A stretch of 64,000 nucleotides of DNA, taken from assembly GCA_949318235.1 (NCBI GenBank), contig OX439131.1, positions 17,911,718-17,975,717 of the forward strand, given 5' to 3'. This DNA is from Ecdyonurus torrentis (lineage: Eukaryota > Arthropoda > Insecta > Ephemeroptera > Heptageniidae). Of this stretch, positions 21,173 through 59,999 are shown in pieces. Under the pieces are notes generated by a model. It had not been told where the DNA came from. It was given only the letters and a program-made list of their open reading frames with translations, and did not search any database. A program made the translations under genes and the position numbers. Each line of letters begins with the position of its first letter. Positions within the stretch are counted from its first letter, which is position 1.

Positions 21173-21204
<32 letters not shown>
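21167..21204. repeat. (GA)n microsatellite before the gene B leader
   Basis: A GA run interrupted once by GAAGA. It abuts the CpG-rich stretch that probably contains the gene B promoter. GA repeats bind GAGA factor in Drosophila, so a promoter role is possible but unproven. Confidence 0.95.
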
Positions 21205-21345
21205 AAGGCGCGTGCGCTTTACTCGCGGTTTAAGGCACGCGAGTTTCTGTATAACCAGAGAGAACGATAGTGCGCGGCAGTTACTCAAAAGTTTCTTTGC
21301 TAGTGGAATCAGTCGCGTGTCCTCTCGCTCTCTCACACATATATT
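21205..21345 (+). promoter_or_regulatory. Candidate gene B promoter region
   Basis: This is a compact CpG-bearing stretch (GGCGCGTGCGC, ACGCGAG, GTGCGCGGC, GTCGCGTG) in otherwise AT-rich DNA. It includes TATAAC at 21250-21255 with an initiator-like GCAGTT 29 bases further on (A at 21279), and a TCAGTC initiator at 21309-21314. It lies 220-360 bases before the first coding ATG. The exact start site cannot be chosen from the sequence. Confidence 0.4.
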
Positions 21346-21481
21346 CATTACGCTCTTATCGTCCGTCTGTCATTACTACTTGTAAAACAACTAATTACTA
21401 TCCACCATATACGATCCTTAACCCACCCACTTTATAGTAATTGTTTTCTCACATTGCAAGTGTTTGTAGTGTAATTGTTGA

Positions 21482-21517
21482 ATGTGTGAGTTATCGGATC
21501 CCCCATGGATTGGCTGA
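21482..21517 (+). other. First uORF of the gene B leader
   Basis: ATG 21482 opens an 11-codon frame (MCELSDPPWIG) ending at TGA 21515-21517. It is in the same frame as the main ORF, so the stop also shows that ATG 21566 is the first usable in-frame start. Confidence 0.45.
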
Positions 21518-21565
21518 GATATATCCGAGGTTACAACAGTAACGACAGCATCAGGGTCGTGTATT

Positions 21566-21579
<14 letters not shown>
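21505..21579 (+). other. Second uORF, overlapping the gene B start codon
   Basis: ATG 21505-21507, in the context CCCCATGG, opens a 24-codon frame that stops at TAA 21577-21579. It therefore overlaps the main ATG at 21566 by 14 bases in a different frame. Overlapping uORFs generally repress the downstream ORF. Translation is inferred. Confidence 0.45.
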
Positions 21580-48065
<26,486 letters not shown>

Positions 48066-48080
48066 TACACACCGCATGCA

Positions 48081-48113
48081 AATAAAAATATAATATATTA
48101 AAAGTTTAATAAA
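48081..48113 (+). terminator. Candidate poly(A) signals of gene B
   Basis: AATAAA occurs at 48081-48086 and again at 48108-48113, 16 and 43 bases after the stop codon. This predicts a very short 3' UTR unless more distal signals are used. Confidence 0.4.
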
Positions 48114-49538
48114 GTTTAAATTATCTTACGTGTTTTACTTGTGTAACAACACCAGTGTTTATAAGTGTGTGAAAGATTAAGAGAAAAAAAATCAATTAAA
48201 AATAAAATAGCAAAAATAAAACTGTTATTAGTAATATAAAACTTGCGAATTTATATATATATATATATATATAGAGGATAATACAAAAATAAACTCTTAT
48301 ATACGATCTCAAGGCCAAAAAAATAAATGTAAATCATGCAGTGTTATTAACGTAAATGTGCTATTATCATTCCCTCCCTCAGTGCTATTATTGTAACTAT
48401 CATCATTCTCATAGTAATATAAAAATTTTGCTCATACGTTTTACGTCTAAAATAAAATGGTTAGCTGCTGTATTCGTATGAACATTTAATAGTGCGAGCA
48501 ACAAAGCTATAGATTATTCCGATAAGGTATTAACTTCCATGCGCTATACTATCTAGTCAGATTTTTTTTTTCACACATTCCCTCTATATATAATATAAAG
48601 AATAATCATCTTCATTGTGATAATAGTAATAATAATAATTGATGTGATTTTTTTTTTAAGATATTTAGTCAATCATTAAAAATATAGCAATATATTATAC
48701 TTTATGTTATTTTAATTTATACAAAGTTTGATTGTTTTAAAATATAAACAAAAAAATATATATATGTATACATTAAGTCTTTTATTAATGAAGGGTAAAA
48801 AGAAATCGCGAGGCGCACAAAATTATGTTGGTATTGTTCTTCTCTACTTATTCTAGGGAGCAGATAAAAATACATAAATATAATTAGCATTTCAAGGGAA
48901 AAAAATAACTCAAGGCTGATTCATTTTAATATAAATCATAATGATTTAAATAAAATAATAATTGAAAAGCAAAAATTACTATAATTAATAATAAATATAT
49001 TATTATTAATATATTTTAAAGCTGTTCATCATAAAAAAAAAAAGAATAAATATATTAATATCAAACAGAATTATATAAATAACAGTAGTATATTAAATAA
49101 CATATTTTGTGTTAGTTCAATATAATAACTGCATAAATGTATCAAAATGATGAAAATTTCATATAGAATTGATGTTTGCAAACAAATCCTCTTGTACTTG
49201 TATAGTTTTCCATCCATTCTATTAAATAGTCTTTCCTATATATATTATGTATATGATGTTAAAATATATGTAAAGGTACGTGTTCAAATTAAACAACCCA
49301 ATGTCTCATGGAAATAAAAAAAAAAAAAAAATGCTGTCTTAATTTATATGTATATTTTTCCCCGTTTCCATTCGTTAAGAAATTTATCAAGAAAATGACA
49401 CAACGAGCGTCACTAAGTTTTGATGTAACTTTGTGAAATTATTTTATTCAGTAAAAATATCCACGCTAGAACGTTATAAGGGAGAGCGTTCTCAAAAAAA
49501 TTTAATCTCTAGAGAGTTAAAACATGTTACACTGATTG

Positions 49539-49539
<1 letters not shown>

Positions 49540-49598
<59 letters not shown>
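49540..49598. repeat. Poly-T run, 59 bases
   Basis: The longest mononucleotide tract in the window, uninterrupted. Confidence 0.95.
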
Positions 49599-49600
<2 letters not shown>

Positions 49601-51203
49601 TAAAAGTTTAGGGTAAAAATATATCAGATTATAAATCTTATTTTGGATATAAATATCAAATTTACATAAAACCCAAGGATTTTTTTTTCTTTGAATAAAA
49701 CATTAAAAATTTCTATTCAGCAGAATGTCCATGCAAAAAAATAAGTCAACTTAAAAAATAATAATAATAAAATTGTTTTTTAAATTTTAACTATATGCTA
49801 TCGAAATTACAATAATTGATACAAGGCTCATTTATTCTCTTTACAATGTTATAATAAACATAACAATAGAATATCATAATATAAAAGAAAATCAGAGTGA
49901 AAGACTCATGATGAAAGCATTATCACATACATTAAATTTCACATTTTACTCTCCATGCTATACGAATAAAAAGCAAAAAAAATAAGACAATAACTTCTTT
50001 TTACTTCTAATTAATATCAGTTTTATTTTTACTTTTTAATTAAACAATTTTTATGTGCGATGTTTTTTTATGATAAAAGTATACTGAAAATTTAACTTCT
50101 GCTTTCAAAAATATTTATAACATAACATAAAAATATAAATATAGATATTTTTTTAAAATACTTTTTATACGAAGTTTTTATGTTTTATAATAATTCTACA
50201 GATTTTAACTTAAAATCCATTATAATGTGCGTATATAGTAATAAACTTATATTTTAACACAAACAAAATATGTGATGTAAAATGTCATCTCTTTCAAAAC
50301 AATGAGAATATATATATTATAACGGGGGTATTAAAACAAGAAGATGTTACAACCACTACCAGCATCAAATAGTTGGTTATAGTTGTATGTCACCAGGTAT
50401 ATGTATACAAGATTTACATATTCAAAACATAGTAATACCAACGTGAAATAATAATAAACGTAGCGGTTTACAAACGTTGTATAATCCCAAGATACGTTTT
50501 CACTCAACATCAGTATAGAAACGACAAGATTCATTTCCACCCCTCTTTCTCCCTTCCCTCCTACATCCTTAGTTATATACATAAGGATCATCTTCTTTAT
50601 GTATGTATATACTGTACATACATGTGGTTTTCAACAGCTATAAGAATTTATTTAATCTAAATTACATACAACTACCTTTAATGAATATGTTGAATAATTT
50701 CCATAAATAATAAAGTTTTGTATAAATTATAATTAAGTAACTGTTTTAAGTAAGCTGCCTAGTATGATTAAGTTGGTGAAATAAGTGAAATGTCATCTCT
50801 ATACATTATAATTACACTTTATTATTTTGTTTCTTCGTCTCTTTAATTTTAATTTATTTTATTATTTTTATAAATGAACATTACATTTATTGCATCTCTA
50901 ATTTATTATACCATCAAATTGTTACGTCAAAATTTGATACTTGGAAAGTCTTAAAAACTCTTATTTCTTCATTGCAATGACAAGAAAAAAAAGAGGGAGA
51001 AAAAATAAAAACTTTTGAAAACGACAAATTATACTATAAGAAATTGTTACAAAAACTGTGTGTAAAATTTGTTTCGAATTTGTAATGTCTAATTTTGTGG
51101 GAATATATCCGCAATGCGCCGCCCAGTTAGTCTGTGTGGGAGACAGGGAGTGCGAGGTTAAAAGGGTAGTGAGCTGATGGAAAGAACAGAAAGTGAGTGA
51201 GAG

Positions 51204-51205
<2 letters not shown>

Positions 51206-51246
<41 letters not shown>
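51206..51246. repeat. (GA)n microsatellite
   Basis: A pure GA run flanked upstream by degenerate GA-rich sequence. Confidence 0.95.
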
Positions 51247-51248
<2 letters not shown>

Positions 51249-52321
51249 CTCAAGGCAAACAGACGTATACATATATAGAAGTAAAGCAAAGCAAAGTGGA
51301 GCAACACCAAGTTAAAGGGACAGAAAGAAGTAGGTGGTGTGGGATGAAAGTTGTAATCATAGTCAGCTGAGTAGCAATCTCCTCCAGTAAAACTACATTC
51401 CCAAGTGTGACGACATAATATACATATCTACAGGTATACATATCATAGGAAATGTTCTCACAACTTGCATATTTATTATAATTTCAAATTATAAAACGTC
51501 AGAGAAATTTTGCATTCTCGTAGGATGTAGAGTACTCTAGTAGGATGTATATTATACATTATATAATACATACAGATGCTTTTAATGATTTTCTTTTTGC
51601 ATTCAAAGAAAAGAATTTCCTATATAATATACACATTATACATTACAGTCACATACACTGTGTGTAGGTACTTCAAAACGACTCAACTTTTTTTTTTTTT
51701 TTTTTTTTTTTTTTGTATGCTTTGAAAAACTGAAAAAGTGAAGAAAAAATTTATTAGGTGTTGAAATGAAAAAGATATGATAAAAATTTCTAACCATTTC
51801 AAAGTTAAAATAATGCTCTCTTTCTCTCTTATAAAAAGAGACCATTACTGGTAGGTATTTTATTTAAAAAGAAACGTATTTGTAAGAAATGAAATTTCAT
51901 TTCTACTTTATTCAAATAAAACTTGCAAAGTTTTAAAATTACATTTCAAAGGAGAGAAACTTCTTGCTAAAGATTCTTACCGCAGAAAATTTTTGCGCCT
52001 GCTACTTCTTTTGTATTGGCCACCCGCATGACAGATAGGACAAACTGGTTGCATACTCTACAGGATAAAAACTATTGAGATTCTCGTGTTCTCAACTTTT
52101 TATTATTTATTTTAATTTGTTGTCAACAAAGAATCATTACAAGCTCGATTGGTAGTTCCTGAGCGTAAATAAAGTAGCAAAATAATATACAGCATTGCAC
52201 AATTATTTTCTATCAAATATAATACAAATTTAGTATGTGTATAGTACAACAATGAGTAAAAATAAGTTAGGTAAGCCATATATGAATAAAGATTTGGTAA
52301 TGTGCTTATGTGACCGACGAA

Positions 52322-52465
<144 letters not shown>

Positions 52466-54000
52466 GTAAGAATTTCCTACGTTTGTATTTATCTCTACAG
52501 ACTTCTATGCAAAATGGAATAAGTTATAAAAACAACAAAATATGACAAGTACTTCATTTACTTAGATCATAACTAATATTACTTCAATCCAATTTAAATT
52601 AACGTATTATTTGATTTTGTAATGTTTTGATTTGCGATTTACAGTAATAATACGGTATATTTTATTCTCTATTTATTATAATTATAGGCCAAACTAATAA
52701 AAGCTAAAATAAAATCCAGTTTTAAGACAAGGTTATATACGCTAGTATTTATTACACTACCATGTCTCGTATAGTGAAAACTGTGACATTTTACAAAGTG
52801 TCACGTTGCACTAGTCATAGTTTCTATTTTAATAACTCTGTAAAGCAAAGTTGTAAATGAATTAACGTTATGACTTGAGTTGAGGTAAGTTTACATTAAC
52901 CACCAAGAGTAATTTATATAATGAAACATGAAATTTAGTTAAGAAAAATATATATTAAATTTTTTTAAATTAATTATACATAACATAAAATAACATTTTG
53001 TTAATATAATAAAAAATGAAAATAAATAGAACTTTTTTTTTTTACCTCTTTTATCTGAAATTTTAATTTTGATTTAAATATAAGAAAAACACATGCTTAT
53101 TTTCAGACAGAAATACGTTTTTGCTTCATCTTTATAACATATATTTATATCAAAACAGTATTTTGATGCCAAGAGCAAGTGTATGAGGAAAAAGTTTAGA
53201 TCAGATAATGGGCATATTATTGAAAATATTTTACTCAACTATCAAGTTATTACCAGAGAGAGAGAGAAGAGAGACATAAATCGTAAATCAACACAAGAAA
53301 TAATAACCGTAATAACCACAACAAAAAGTTAAGAGTTTCCCATTGTACATTAAGAATTATATACAATATTGCAAAGTATCATTATTAAAATTAAAAAAAA
53401 TAAAAAATAAAAAAAAGGTCTTGTCATTTGTCTTGGTAGTTTTATTATTAAACAAAAAGGAAAAGCAGACAGCTTTCATTTCAATGTAAAAAAGGATGAA
53501 AAATGGTATGACAAAAATACTTTTAAATTAGGCATGAAGTGAATTTTATGTAATGTATAAAGTTGAACAAATTTACAAATTTATGACGTAAATCATAGAT
53601 TTTTATATTATTATTGCATGAGAAAATTTGTGTTGAATTAAAAAGATATTGATTTTCTGTATTTCGTGGATTTTTATTATTATTATTTATATAACGTCGT
53701 TAACTACACTGACTGACAAGGTATAGTTTGTTAATAATAACAAGGAAAATACTGACAAAATTTTCATTGTTTGGGAACGAGGATAATAATTTCAAGAAAA
53801 TAATAATGTCGCCTATGCTACTATGTATAGTATGTTATGTATATATACAGTTAGTACCCGTGTTTTCAAATCAACCTTTAAACAAACTGGAAACTGGTAT
53901 CCCGCACCACTACGTAATATAAATGACAAATGATTTTAATACATGAATGACTACAGTATGTGGGCGTTAAAAGCATCGATTTTTTTTCCTTACTTTACTT

Positions 54001-54034
<34 letters not shown>

Positions 54035-54951
54035 TTTCTCTATATACCTACCCGCAAAGACAAAATTTCAGTATTAGTGGCAACAATCATCTCAAACTAA
54101 ATTTAACGCCACTAAAAAAAAAAATGTTTCACAGAAACTTTTAACACTTGACATTTTCTACGTAACAAACTTTTATTATTCTCTCTGTCTCACAGTTTAA
54201 TGTTTTTATATAGACACCAGAAATAAGTACAAAGTAAAGTAAAAGTTAATATTTAAGTAAATGACTAGCACCCCCCACCCCCCTACATATACAATCATGT
54301 AGCAAAAACGTGAAATATAACGTATTTTATATCATTCCAAAAATATACAACGTTAAAAGCAAATTCAACTCATCCGTATTCATTTGAATGAAATATTAAA
54401 TATAAATAATTCAATTAATAAAAGACGATTTTTATTCAATGTATTATGTTAAAATAACATTGAATGAAAGTCGTAAATTTAAACCCAGTTTTAAAATATG
54501 ATCATCCTTTTTCAATGAAATGAATCAGCAGTTGGAATGCAAATGTTTTTTACATTATTCTAGGGAGGAAAATGTTAAAATCATTTTTAGTTCTCCCTTT
54601 ATAAAAGAGCATTTAAAATTGATTTTATGAAGTATCGATTAAATCATTATTAAAATAAAGCATTGATTTTACTTTAAAAAAAAGAAGAGTAAATGTGTGT
54701 ATAAAGCTGAATAAATTTACTTGTACATTTTTATTTTCTTAAAAATATGATAGATTAATGTATAGTATAAAACACGGAAGAAGAAGAAGAAAAAAGCACG
54801 ACAAAAATTCCGGTTAAGTCATCCATATGTTATCTGACGATATACAGCAACAGAAGTGTGTGGTAATAGTTCGATCAGATTGTATCTTTAGCAACGAGTG
54901 CCCCTTTCCTTTCAGTCACACAATTCAACAAGACACCACATGGACTTTATA

Positions 54952-54975
54952 TGACGTCATACTTTTGTATAAAAA
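54952..54975 (+). promoter_or_regulatory. CRE followed by a TATA-like box
   Basis: A perfect TGACGTCA at 54952-54959 is followed by TATAAAAA starting near 54968. The preceding 100 bases are less AT-rich than the surroundings. No exon is seen downstream, so promoter function is speculative. Confidence 0.25.
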
Positions 54976-55957
54976 ATAATGTAATAATAACTTTTTTAAA
55001 TTTTTAACTTTCCATAAAGTCAGATATAAAGAAAATCATTAAAGTTATATATTTACATCCATAATTAAGTAATTGAAAGGAAGTTTCTGAAAGTAAACAA
55101 TGCAACTTATTTACAAATTTGAGGTCTCGATTAACTTCAATACCTCTGAACTATGACTATAATTGTCCCTTTGAATGATTTTTCAGATTATTCCTAAAAG
55201 CTTACTACAAAAAAAAAGAAAGAAAGAAAAAGAAAAGAAAAGAAAGAAAGAAAAATTAGAAGAGTAATGGTTTTAGTTTATTTTTGAGTGGTATAGTGCT
55301 TATACAGCTGATATTTCTATCCAAGCACACTATCTCTAGTGGTATATGATAACTACCAGATACTTGCTTCTGTCAAACTAATTATACATACAATACTTAA
55401 TTCACATCAAAATTATCGTCAATAATAAGCATAGTGTCGATACTATCATATATTAATGTTCAATATGAAAAAAACGTTGTCACACTTATAGTTTTGTAAA
55501 TACATTAACACTTTTTTCATTATTTCATTTAAAATTAATTAAATTCTATTGAAGTGAAAAATTATTGCATACTGTATACTGTACACAACAAAATTTAATT
55601 ATTTATTTATTATGACATTTTTCATTCAATTACAAAGTTCATATTTTTTATTTAATTAAAGCTTTTATTTATTTATGAAAATGGTAATTAATAAAAATAA
55701 TAAAGTTTAAAAATAAATTTAATTAAAAATCTATTTACAAATATTAATTATATATTCTCAATTTTTGTAAAATTAAATTAGTTTAAAATATGTTCACATG
55801 CACGAACGTAACAATAAAACAAAAATGTACGATTATAAAAAAGTTGAGAGGCAGCACTGAATGTAAATGATATACTTTACGATTGTATTGAAGGGGATTC
55901 GATGGTATAAACAATTTTCAATTAAAACCTTTAATATTACTTCCACGATTTTTTCCT

Positions 55958-55960
<3 letters not shown>

Positions 55961-56010
<50 letters not shown>
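55961..56010. repeat. (TC)n microsatellite
   Basis: A pure CT run of about 50 bp. Confidence 0.96.
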
Positions 56011-56012
<2 letters not shown>

Positions 56013-57911
56013 TCTTTTTTCTTTTAAGAGTATGGAAATTATGGTCGTTATTGTAATATTCAAGCTAATGGTTTGGTTCCGAGTAAGTTCACAAAAGCTT
56101 TGCAAATTTAAAATATACTTCAAGAAAAAAAAATCCCATTGATGAAGTTATTGTTTGTATTCCAATTGTACACAGATGTATTCAAATCTAATTGTGACTT
56201 GACGCATGTTTTGTAGTTCCGAGTTATTTATTCAGAAAGTTCAAGAAGTGTGATGTGAATGCATATTGTGTATCTGTGAATACAAATACGTAAGAGCACA
56301 AGCATGTTAACTCAAATGGTGCGCAAGACATTGATGAAATTTGTCAATTTTATTCAGTGTTTGTACAGGCATTGTCAATAAAATACCATTTTGTAATATA
56401 CGTCTTCCATTCTGTCACATAGCGCTTGAGATTCGAATTTTCACCCTTCGCAAAATAAACAATATAAATCGAAAAAAAAAAAGGAAAAAAAATCACAAGG
56501 CAAACGATAGATAGATAGCACAATATTCTTTTTACCACAAAATATTTCACTATAAAGAAAACTCGGCTGTTAAATATTGTACAGCATTTTTAAGTTAAAT
56601 TGATAAATGTTTTCATCTGGATAAGAATGTAAAACGTTTCTAACACAAAGATCGAAAATTTATAATGATAATAAGTTAAAAATCTTAACGGAGGTGGATT
56701 TAAATTAAAATATTTTTTTAACGAAGCCACTTTTTTCCTCATATTATAAAAATGCTACCATTAAATCTTCATCATGGTTAGAGTATTAAATTTCATTTTG
56801 GTTCTTCACTTTTATCGATTCTGAAGTTTCTAAATTTAGATTTTTTTTCCGTAGAAATTTTTAAATAAGAGAACTAATTTGTATTCTTGTAACAGAAGAA
56901 AACATCAGTGTTGTAAATATGTTTATTAAGCAGGAGAAAATTCATTTGCGTGTTTCATTTTACACGATCAATGATAAAAAAATAAAAAAAGACGAAGAAG
57001 AAGAAGTTATATACACACAAAAAAAAGTATGTTGTTTGAGACCAACGTGTGAAGTGTGAATAACTAATCTCTCTCTCTCTCTCAACATTTTTTTAAGTAA
57101 TATTGACAATAATGTATATTATGCTGCGTAGGACTAAAATATCTGAAATTTCTTAACTTACGTAATTAAATTTAGCATACATAGTAATGAACGATTTTAT
57201 TTTTTTACGCAAAAATTCCAAGTATTACTTCTTTTCACTTTATTCTTGCGACTTTGGGTGTGTGTGTGTGTGTATGTGTGTGTATTATATAACAAACAAA
57301 TTAAACAAACATTCAATGAACATAACAATCAGAAAGCATTAAATTAAATTACAGTTCACGCTTTTGTTGCATCAATTACTATAATTCACAACTTTTCAAT
57401 TCAATTATATAGCAAATTTAATAAATTCATTTTAAGGTCACAAAACGTTCAAATTAGTGTTTAACGTATTGCGTTGTATAATTTCTTATATAAAATATTT
57501 CGTGTCACAAACACGTATTGAAAATATTTAAATACAAGTTTTCATAACTTTTTTTTTTTTTTTTTTTTTCAAAAACTAAAATTAGATATAACAAGTTTTA
57601 TAAATGTAAAATGGGCAAAAACAACAACAACTATAAATTAATTATTTTGTCTTCTTTAGTAAATTGAAAAATAATTTAATTAACATTGCACAAGAAAATA
57701 TTCACAATTTATAGCCTTTTCTTTATTCATGTTAAAAGTAGTAAGCAATATAATATGCCTTATGGTAATACAGATTAGCGAATTACATAAAAGGTTTCTA
57801 CAAAACCTTTTTGTAACATTTTACACTTTCATCGTTTCTTTACCATTCATATTACAGAGCAATGTGGCGTAACGTGATGTATATTTTGAAGAAAATATCA
57901 TACATATTGAC

Positions 57912-58090
57912 TGCTTATGTTTACTTAAAATGCGGAAAAGGAAGTGCCGGAAGAGGAAACCACGTGACGGTAAAAGTGGGAGGTGGCTCAGGCCTAGCTT
58001 GCTGCTGGCACCAACTTTTCTGTCACTTTTACCGTCACGTGGTTTCCTCTTCCGGCACTTCCTTTTCCGCATTTTGAGTAAACATAAGCA
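57912..58090. repeat. Foldback element, copy 1
   Basis: This is a 179-bp element with two 67-bp arms (57912-57978 and 58024-58090) that are inverted complements with a single mismatch, around a 45-bp centre. Each arm runs from TGCTTATGTTTAC through GCGGAAAAGGAAGTG, CCGGAAGAGG and CCACGTGACGG to TAAAAGTG. The form resembles a MITE or foldback element. No clear target-site duplication is seen, and short frames across it (CGKGSAGRGNHV type) are an artefact of the arm sequence. Confidence 0.88.
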
Positions 58091-58121
58091 ATCATTGTCG
58101 TGTCGTATATACACGGAGTGC

Positions 58122-58299
58122 GTATGTTTACTCTAAAAAACGGAAAAGGAAGTGCCCGAAAAGGAAACTATGTGACGGTAACCGTGGGAGAAAAAAGTTG
58201 GTGCCAGCAGCAAGCTAGGCCTGAGCTACCTCCCACTTTTACCGTCACGTGGTTTCCTCTTTCGGCACTTCCTTTTCCGCATTTTGAGTAAACATAAAC
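58122..58299. repeat. Foldback element, copy 2 (centre inverted)
   Basis: The same arm sequences occur, but the left arm is more diverged (CTAAAAAACGG, CCCGAAAAGG, ACTATGTGACGG). The central segment, read on the + strand (GTTGGTGCCAGCAGCAAGC, then TAGGCCTGAGC), is the reverse complement of the centre of copy 1. The copy is thus in inverted orientation relative to copies 1 and 3. Confidence 0.85.
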
Positions 58300-58301
58300 A
58301 A

Positions 58302-58496
58302 TGTGTGCTTCTGTTTACTCAAAATGCGGAAAAGGAAGTGGCCGGAAGAGGATACCACGTGATGGTAAAAGTGGGAGGCAGCTCAAGGTTAGCTTGCTGC
58401 TGGCACGAAGTTTTCTCCCACTTTTACTGTCGCGACTCGCGTGGTTTCCTCTTCCGGCACTTCCTTTTCCGCATTTTGAGTAAACAGAAGCACACA
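58302..58496. repeat. Foldback element, copy 3
   Basis: The arms extend outward to TGTGTGCTTCTG/CAGAAGCACACA. The centre has the same orientation as copy 1 (TAGCTTGCTGCTGGCAC). The right arm carries extra bases (GCGACTCGC) where copies 1 and 2 have the E-box CACGTG. It follows copy 2 after only two bases. Confidence 0.85.
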
Positions 58497-58518
58497 ATCA
58501 CGTATACCAAAACAACGT

Positions 58519-58590
58519 CTTTCCCGCCAAAAGCTGCATCCGGAGTGCTAAACCAATCAGAGAGCGTGTTATAAACCTACCAGCCAATCA
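58519..58590. promoter_or_regulatory. E2F-like site plus two CCAAT boxes
   Basis: TTTCCCGCCAAAA at 58520-58532 matches the E2F consensus. CCAATCA occurs at 58553-58559 and again at 58584-58590, 31 bases apart, as in paired NF-Y sites. The three motifs lie within 72 bases beside the foldback cluster. Together they look like a proliferation-type promoter, but no neighbouring exon is identified. Confidence 0.4.
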
Positions 58591-59308
58591 CAGTTGATTT
58601 AACATAGTTAATTACACTGCATCCTCTCGAATTAGTATTGGGAGAATTGTATATATATACTGTATACAATATTAAAATATACGACAAAAAAGCATACAAT
58701 AAGAAAGAAAGCGTTCGAATGTAAGTGAAAAGAAATTTCTTTTGCATACTACTGTATAATACATAATGCAAGTAAACCTATACGTTTTTTCCTCTATTGT
58801 ACGTACGTACTGAATACATATAAGAAAAAATTGAATTGATACATTGGTGTACATATTTTTTATTACATAATATAATGTTTAACTGTTCTTGGCTTACATT
58901 CGACTTTTCTCTTCTCATGTACCGTAATAGTCTATGGGTAATCGATAAAATATAAATGGAATCTGATAAAATATGAAAGAAATGACCAAAACAATTTAAA
59001 TCAAGTCAAGACGTATAATAAAATTCCATTCATATACAAAACAGCATTTAATAAAATTCTTTTTTCTAAAAAATTATTTTCGGATCCACATTGATAAAAA
59101 TTCATTCAAATATAAAGACATATTTTCATTTATTAAGAACCAAACGGAATGCTAACTTTGGTTATGAACTCTTCGTACAGTACTTCGATTTATAAATAAA
59201 CAATAAAAAACAAAAAAAAAGGTTTGTCTTCGTCTCATAACTTTGAAAACATTGATTGAAGTTTGAACTTTACAAGGTCAGTACTTTTATTTTATTTCTC
59301 CAGCATTA

Positions 59309-59342
<34 letters not shown>

Positions 59343-59914
59343 TTGCGACAAGTCATTAATAATGTATAAAAGAAATGAAAATCCTCTCTTAGTGAATATA
59401 AATTTTTTTATCATGCCTTTTACTTTTTTCTCTTACAAAACAGAACAAACATCAAGTATATTGTACGCACTAAGCAGACTTTTTCACCATCCCCATCTCC
59501 GTTAATAGATAATATGAATTTAAAAAGGGGACATTTATTATATTATCCATAAATACTGCTCTTGCATCCATCAATTAGAAAAAATTAAAATAATAACAAC
59601 ATTAACAACAAACAAGCAAAGACTAAAATATATAAAAAAAATTAAAAAAAAAAAAAGTTCAATATTTTATTATTGAGAAGTTATTAGCAGAAGTATGATA
59701 GGGTATTTAAGATGAGAAATTTTTGGAATTTTGTCAGCTGACTCGCGTGCCAGCTAAGCAGGGAGTCAATGTTGTGTAAAGTGTTAAAACGTCCTGCCAG
59801 CTTGCTACCTAAATGTCTGTGCAAAGTTTATAGGTCTAGCTGTCCTGTGTGTGAGCATACACGTGTGAGAAGAGATAATCCAACCAAAAGCTTTTTAACC
59901 TCATACTTCGTCTC

Positions 59915-59922
<8 letters not shown>

Positions 59923-59996
<74 letters not shown>
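59923..59996. repeat. (TC)n microsatellite
   Basis: A pure TC run of about 74 bp at the edge of a GC-richer patch. Confidence 0.97.

Positions 59997-59999
<3 letters not shown>

Larger units (their letters stand above)
10062..21210. other. Intergenic region between the two receptor genes
   Basis: About 11 kb with no recognised coding exon. It holds GA/TC tracts (10199-10251, 10495-10538, 11565-11657, 16949-16979, 19368-19400, 20072-20096), TA tracts (11908-12000, 15831-15851, 20515-20534) and T runs (11123-11166, about 16671-16699, about 17066-17083). A small non-AT patch at about 12210-12290 may be a transposon relic. All short frames are AT-driven (Asn/Lys/Ile/Tyr) or repeat-driven. Confidence 0.7.

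Noticed and set aside
57821..58574. Several 60-97 residue frames on both strands
   Set aside because: All arise from the inverted arms of the foldback elements, so the same peptide appears from both strands.
59769..59910. Cys-rich short frame before a TC tract
   Set aside because: It might be a leader exon, but the frame runs into a TC microsatellite and nothing identifies it.
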